This document shows, one piece after another, positions 6,213 through 8,963 of a stretch of 8,963 nt of DNA. The stretch comes from Deltaproteobacteria bacterium. Its GTDB lineage: Bacteria > Desulfobacterota > Desulfofervidia > Desulfofervidales > DG-60. The notes below the pieces were generated by a model, which was not told where the DNA came from, did no database searches, and saw nothing but the letters and a program-made list of their open reading frames with translations. The DNA lies in assembly GCA_021163945.1 (NCBI GenBank), contig JAGGTC010000025.1, forward strand, positions 1 through 8,963, read 5' to 3'. Position 1 is the stretch's first letter. Each line of letters opens with the position of its first letter. The translations under genes and the position numbers were made by a program.

Positions 6213-6757
6213 TAGAGATAAGATTTCATGGAAGGGGAGGACAAGGGGCAGTAACTTGTGTAGAACTTTTGGCAAAGGCAGCCATTTCTGAAGGAAAATA
6301 TGCACAAGGCTTTCCAAGTTTTGGTCCAGAGCGACGTGGTGCCCCTGTAATGGCATTCCTGCGGGTAGATGATGTGCCTATTAGACTGAGGCAAAAGATT
6401 TATCAACCTGATATAGTAGTGATTTTAGACCCTGGACTTCTCCATACAAAGGAAATCATATCAGGACTTAAAGAAAATGGATTAATTATTGCCAATTCTG
6501 CTGAGTCTGTAGAGCAATTAAGGGAGAGACTCCCATATAAACAGCGCCTGGCAATAGTGGATGCCACAAAGATTGCACTCGAGGTATTGCGTGTGCCTAT
6601 CACAAATACTACTATGTTGGGGGCATTGATTAGGGCTACAAATATTGTTAGCAAAGAGGCCATGATTAAGGCATTAAAGGAGCGCTTTGGCTATCTTGCA
6701 GAAAGAAATAAAATGGCTATGGAAAGGGCATTTTTAGAAACCGTCGTTTCGGGGTAG
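6209..6757 (+). CDS. porG: Pyruvate/2-oxoacid:ferredoxin oxidoreductase, gamma subunit
   Basis: This is the 182-residue gamma subunit, which in this family forms the domain that helps bind CoA. The glycine-rich signature [10 protein letters not shown] is at residues 7-16, followed by [17 protein letters not shown] (34-50), both diagnostic for the 2-oxoacid oxidoreductase gamma family. Length is normal for a stand-alone subunit. The ATG overlaps the polyferredoxin 2 stop (ATGA), so translation is probably coupled. The nearby Shine-Dalgarno is weak (AGAG). porD follows after three bases. Confidence 0.94.
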
Positions 6758-6760
6758 AAG

Positions 6761-7054
6761 ATGGTTAAAATAGATGCTATTATGGGTTGGAAAAAATTAA
6801 ATCTAGGGGCAGCCATTACAGAGCCTGGCAGTGCTAGTTTATTTAAGACCGGAAGTTGGAGGACGCAACGCCCTATCTTAGACAAGGAGGCCTGTATTAG
6901 GTGTGGTAGGTGTTGGATCTACTGCCCAGAGGCTGCCTATAGCCCTAATGGGGATGGGTATTTTATCTGTAATTTAGATTATTGCAAGGGCTGTGGTATA
7001 TGTGCCGAGGAGTGCCCTGTTGGTGCGATCACTATGGTATTAGAAGAGATATAA
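6761..7054 (+). CDS. porD: Pyruvate/2-oxoacid:ferredoxin oxidoreductase, delta subunit (2[4Fe-4S] ferredoxin)
   Basis: This 97-residue ferredoxin-like subunit relays electrons from the beta-subunit cluster to external ferredoxin. After an N-terminal segment of about 40 residues typical of PorD come two cluster motifs: C45-x2-C48-x2-C51-x3-C55-P and C75-x2-C78-x2-C81-x3-C85-P. They form two cubanes with the usual swapped last ligand. An extra cysteine, C70, precedes the second motif. The gene is three bases after porG. Its stop codon overlaps the AAGGAG ribosome binding site of porB. Confidence 0.94.
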   Translation: MVKIDAIMGWKKLNLGAAITEPGSASLFKTGSWRTQRPILDKEACIRCGRCWIYCPEAAYSPNGDGYFICNLDYCKGCGICAEECPVGAITMVLEEI

Positions 7055-7063
7055 GGAGTAAAT

Positions 7064-8035
7064 ATGCTACCCGCTGAGGCAAAGGAATTTACGGGTTTTA
7101 AGGCAAGGGAGTTGCCAGAGGGAGAGTATCTTGTCCCAGGCCACCGTGCCTGTCAAGGCTGTGGGGCAGCCCTGGCAATAAGGATGGTTACTAAGGCACT
7201 GGGAAATCGCATTATCATAGCAAATGCTACAGGTTGTATAGAGATTATATCATCTGCCTTTCCTCAGACTGCATGGGCAGTTCCTTGGATACATGTTGCC
7301 TTTGAGAATGCAGCTGCTGTTGCATCTGGTATTGAGGCTGCACTTAAGGTACTTATGAGAAAGGGTAAGATAAAAAAAGAAAAAATCACTGTATTGGCAG
7401 TAGCTGGGGATGGTGGCACAGCAGATATTGGACTTCAGGCCCTATCTGGGGCATTGGAGAGGGGGCATGACTTTATTTATATATGCCTTGACAATGAGGC
7501 ATATATGAATACGGGCATCCAGCGTTCCAGCTCCACACCCTATGGGGCACGTACTACCACTTCACCACCTGGAAAAAAGGGCATTGGGCAGGTTACTTGG
7601 AAGAAAAATGTCGCTATGATTGCTGCTGCACATAGCATCCCTTATGTAGCTACAGTATGTCCCACATACTACTTGGACTTGATGAATAAAGTAAAAAAGG
7701 CCTCTCTCATAACTGGTCCAGCCTATATCCACTGTCTTAGCCCCTGTCCTACAGGATGGCGGTATGGAACCAATCTAACCATTAAAATAGGTCGTTTGGC
7801 TGTAGAGACAGGTGTATTTCCACTATATGAAATAGTGGATGGGAGGGTCAAGATTACACACCCTATAAGGAGGCTTAAGCCAGTAAAGGATTATCTACAA
7901 CTGCAAGGTCGATTTAGGCACCTTGGAGATGAACACATCCATGAGATTCAGGAACGGGTTAATAAAGAGGTGGCAAAGCTTATAGCCTTAGAAAAATTTG
8001 GCAGTTTTTATAAAACTGCCTTAAGCTATTTCTAG
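7064..8035 (+). CDS. porB: Pyruvate/2-oxoacid:ferredoxin oxidoreductase, beta subunit
   Basis: The beta subunit binds the thiamine diphosphate/Mg2+ moiety and the catalytic [4Fe-4S] cluster. Its 323 residues are typical. Cluster ligands appear as C30-x2-C33 (HRACQGCGAAL), C58 (ATGC) and one of C224/C228 (CLSPCPTGW). The thiamine/Mg motif runs from GDGG (116-119) to DNEAYMNTG (143-151). SSSTP followed by TTTSPPGK (155-171) is characteristic of pyruvate- and branched-chain-type beta subunits. A good ribosome binding site, AAGGAG (7053-7058), precedes the ATG. The last codons contain a perfect 9-bp inverted repeat. Together with porA, porG and porD this completes one four-subunit enzyme. Confidence 0.94.
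   Translation: MLPAEAKEFTGFKARELPEGEYLVPGHRACQGCGAALAIRMVTKALGNRIIIANATGCIEIISSAFPQTAWAVPWIHVAFENAAAVASGIEAALKVLMRKGKIKKEKITVLAVAGDGGTADIGLQALSGALERGHDFIYICLDNEAYMNTGIQRSSSTPYGARTTTSPPGKKGIGQVTWKKNVAMIAAAHSIPYVATVCPTYYLDLMNKVKKASLITGPAYIHCLSPCPTGWRYGTNLTIKIGRLAVETGVFPLYEIVDGRVKITHPIRRLKPVKDYLQLQGRFRHLGDEHIHEIQERVNKEVAKLIALEKFGSFYKTALSYF
8000..8020. repeat. perfect inverted repeat (9-bp stem, 3-base loop) at the end of porB
   Basis: Bases 8000-8008 (GGCAGTTTT) are exactly complementary to 8012-8020, with loop TAT. It lies inside the last codons of porB, 16 bases before the next start. On the + strand no T-run follows, so it is a poor intrinsic terminator in the direction of the genes. On the - strand a T-rich stretch (the complement of 7991-7999) follows. 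It could slow transcription, stabilise the por mRNA end or be a protein-binding palindrome; the function is unknown. Confidence 0.5.
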
Positions 8036-8036
8036 A

Positions 8037-8963
8037 TTGAAACTGCTAGAGGGGCTGAGAAGAGATTTATTTGAGATTGAAAGGGCAATAGAGGGGCAGT
8101 TAAGTGCCAGCGTCCCTCTGGCAAAAGAGGTAAGCAGGTATATTATAAGGAGTGGGGGTAAGCGTTTAAGGCCTCTCCTTTTTGTTTTAAGCGCAAGGCT
8201 ATGTGGGCATTGTAATGATAAGGAGGTCAAGCTCTCCCCAATCTTTGAATACATCCATGTAGCTAGCCTCCTCCATGACGATATAATTGATAAGGCAAGA
8301 ATTAGAAGGGGAAGGCCAAGTGCCAATGTTATTTGGGGAAATACAATACCCATTCTAGCAGGTGATTTTTTATATTCTACTGCACTCTCATTGGCTACAT
8401 CCTCAGGCAACTTGAAGTTGGTCTCTATCCTCTCTGAGGCAACCAAGGACTTGGCCCAAGGTGAGATATTGGAGATAGAAAAAACAGGGAAGTTGGACCT
8501 TAGTGAGGAGGAATATTTTGAGGTCATTTCTAAAAAGACTGCAAAACTCATAGCTGCAGCCTGCAGGTTGGGCGCAGTCCTGGCCCATGCCCCATTAGAA
8601 AAGGAAGAGGCATTGAACCACTATGGATATAATATTGGTTTGGCATTTCAGATAATGGACGATATTCTTGATTATGTAGGAAGTGAAAAGGAGTTTGGTA
8701 AACCAACAGGAAAGGACTTAAAAGAGGGTAAGATCACCTTACCCTTAATCTACACCCTAAAAAGGTGTTCAAGGGAAGAAAGGAAAGAAATTGTTACCCT
8801 CTTTAGAAGACGTACTAAAAAAGATATAGGCAGGATTGTAGAAAGGGTAAAGGCATATGGCGGGTTAGATTATGCAAAAAATAGGGCAAGGGAACTTGTT
8901 GATAAAGGCAAAACGGCCTTGGTTGTCTTTCCTGAGGGACCAATAAAAGACACTCTAAAAGAG
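8037..8963 (+). CDS. ispB: Long-chain trans-polyprenyl diphosphate synthase (3' end missing)
   Basis: This enzyme extends a short allylic diphosphate with isopentenyl diphosphate to make the side chain of menaquinone or ubiquinone. The 309 visible residues show GGKRLRP (40-46), the first aspartate-rich motif DDIID (81-85) followed by the RRG motif, and the second DDILD (208-212) with GKPTGKDL (221-228). Ala76, five residues before the first Asp, is small, as in enzymes making long chains (about C35-C50), so octaprenyl/heptaprenyl synthase is likelier than farnesyl or geranylgeranyl synthase. The frame is open at the right edge, and by family length roughly 15 residues are missing. No ATG is available: an in-frame TAA at 8022-8024 limits the start, and TTG 8037, one base after the porB stop, is the best choice. 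It lacks a clear Shine-Dalgarno, suggesting coupling to porB. Confidence 0.9.
   Translation, partial: MKLLEGLRRDLFEIERAIEGQLSASVPLAKEVSRYIIRSGGKRLRPLLFVLSARLCGHCNDKEVKLSPIFEYIHVASLLHDDIIDKARIRRGRPSANVIWGNTIPILAGDFLYSTALSLATSSGNLKLVSILSEATKDLAQGEILEIEKTGKLDLSEEEYFEVISKKTAKLIAAACRLGAVLAHAPLEKEEALNHYGYNIGLAFQIMDDILDYVGSEKEFGKPTGKDLKEGKITLPLIYTLKRCSREERKEIVTLFRRRTKKDIGRIVERVKAYGGLDYAKNRARELVDKGKTALVVFPEGPIKDTLKE

Noticed and set aside
8021..8551. 176-codon open frame on the - strand
   Set aside because: It is antisense to the prenyl synthase gene, whose motifs are unmistakable. The - strand product shows no recognisable domain.

Overview
All genes in this window are on the + strand, and there is no gap long enough to mark an operon boundary. 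The sequence is moderately AT-rich. Arg is mostly AGG/AGA and Ile is often ATA, as in many thermophilic or anaerobic bacteria. The order tadA - two tRNA-Ser - 4.5S RNA - dnaX - ybaB is bacterial. Together with ferredoxin-dependent 2-oxoacid and aldehyde oxidoreductases it points to a strict anaerobe. A Desulfobacterota-like (deltaproteobacterial), possibly thermophilic, host is my best guess, but this is inference from gene order and codon use only.

Region 1 (1-750) is translation and secretion RNA machinery. It holds the 3' part of tadA, tRNA-Ser(CGA), tRNA-Ser(GGA) and ffs (4.5S SRP RNA), packed with spacers of only 2 and 10 nt. The tadA reading frame runs 56 nt into the first tRNA gene, and its stop codon lies in the tRNA variable loop. 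Region 2 (751-2549) is dnaX followed by ybaB/ebfC, overlapping by one base. The recR gene that often follows ybaB is absent.

Region 3 (2555-8035) is a seven-gene metabolic block: small polyferredoxin 1, porA, aor (tungsten-type aldehyde:ferredoxin oxidoreductase), polyferredoxin 2, porG, porD, porB. All four subunits of a pyruvate/2-oxoacid:ferredoxin oxidoreductase are present. The alpha gene is separated from gamma-delta-beta by an AOR gene and one of two paralogous three-cluster Fe-S proteins. Genes overlap or lie 3-10 nt apart, so they are probably co-expressed. The likely theme is low-potential electron exchange linking 2-oxoacid/acyl-CoA chemistry to aldehyde/carboxylate chemistry through a shared pool of Fe-S carriers. 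The substrates cannot be read from the sequence.

Region 4 (8037-8963) is the 5' part of a long-chain trans-polyprenyl diphosphate synthase (quinone side chain), cut by the window edge.

Points most worth a second look are the AOR-inside-POR operon with duplicated polyferredoxins, the tadA/tRNA overlap, a perfect 30-bp repeat flanking porA-aor, a hairpin that buries the porA ribosome binding site, and an in-phase A AAA AAG heptamer in dnaX.
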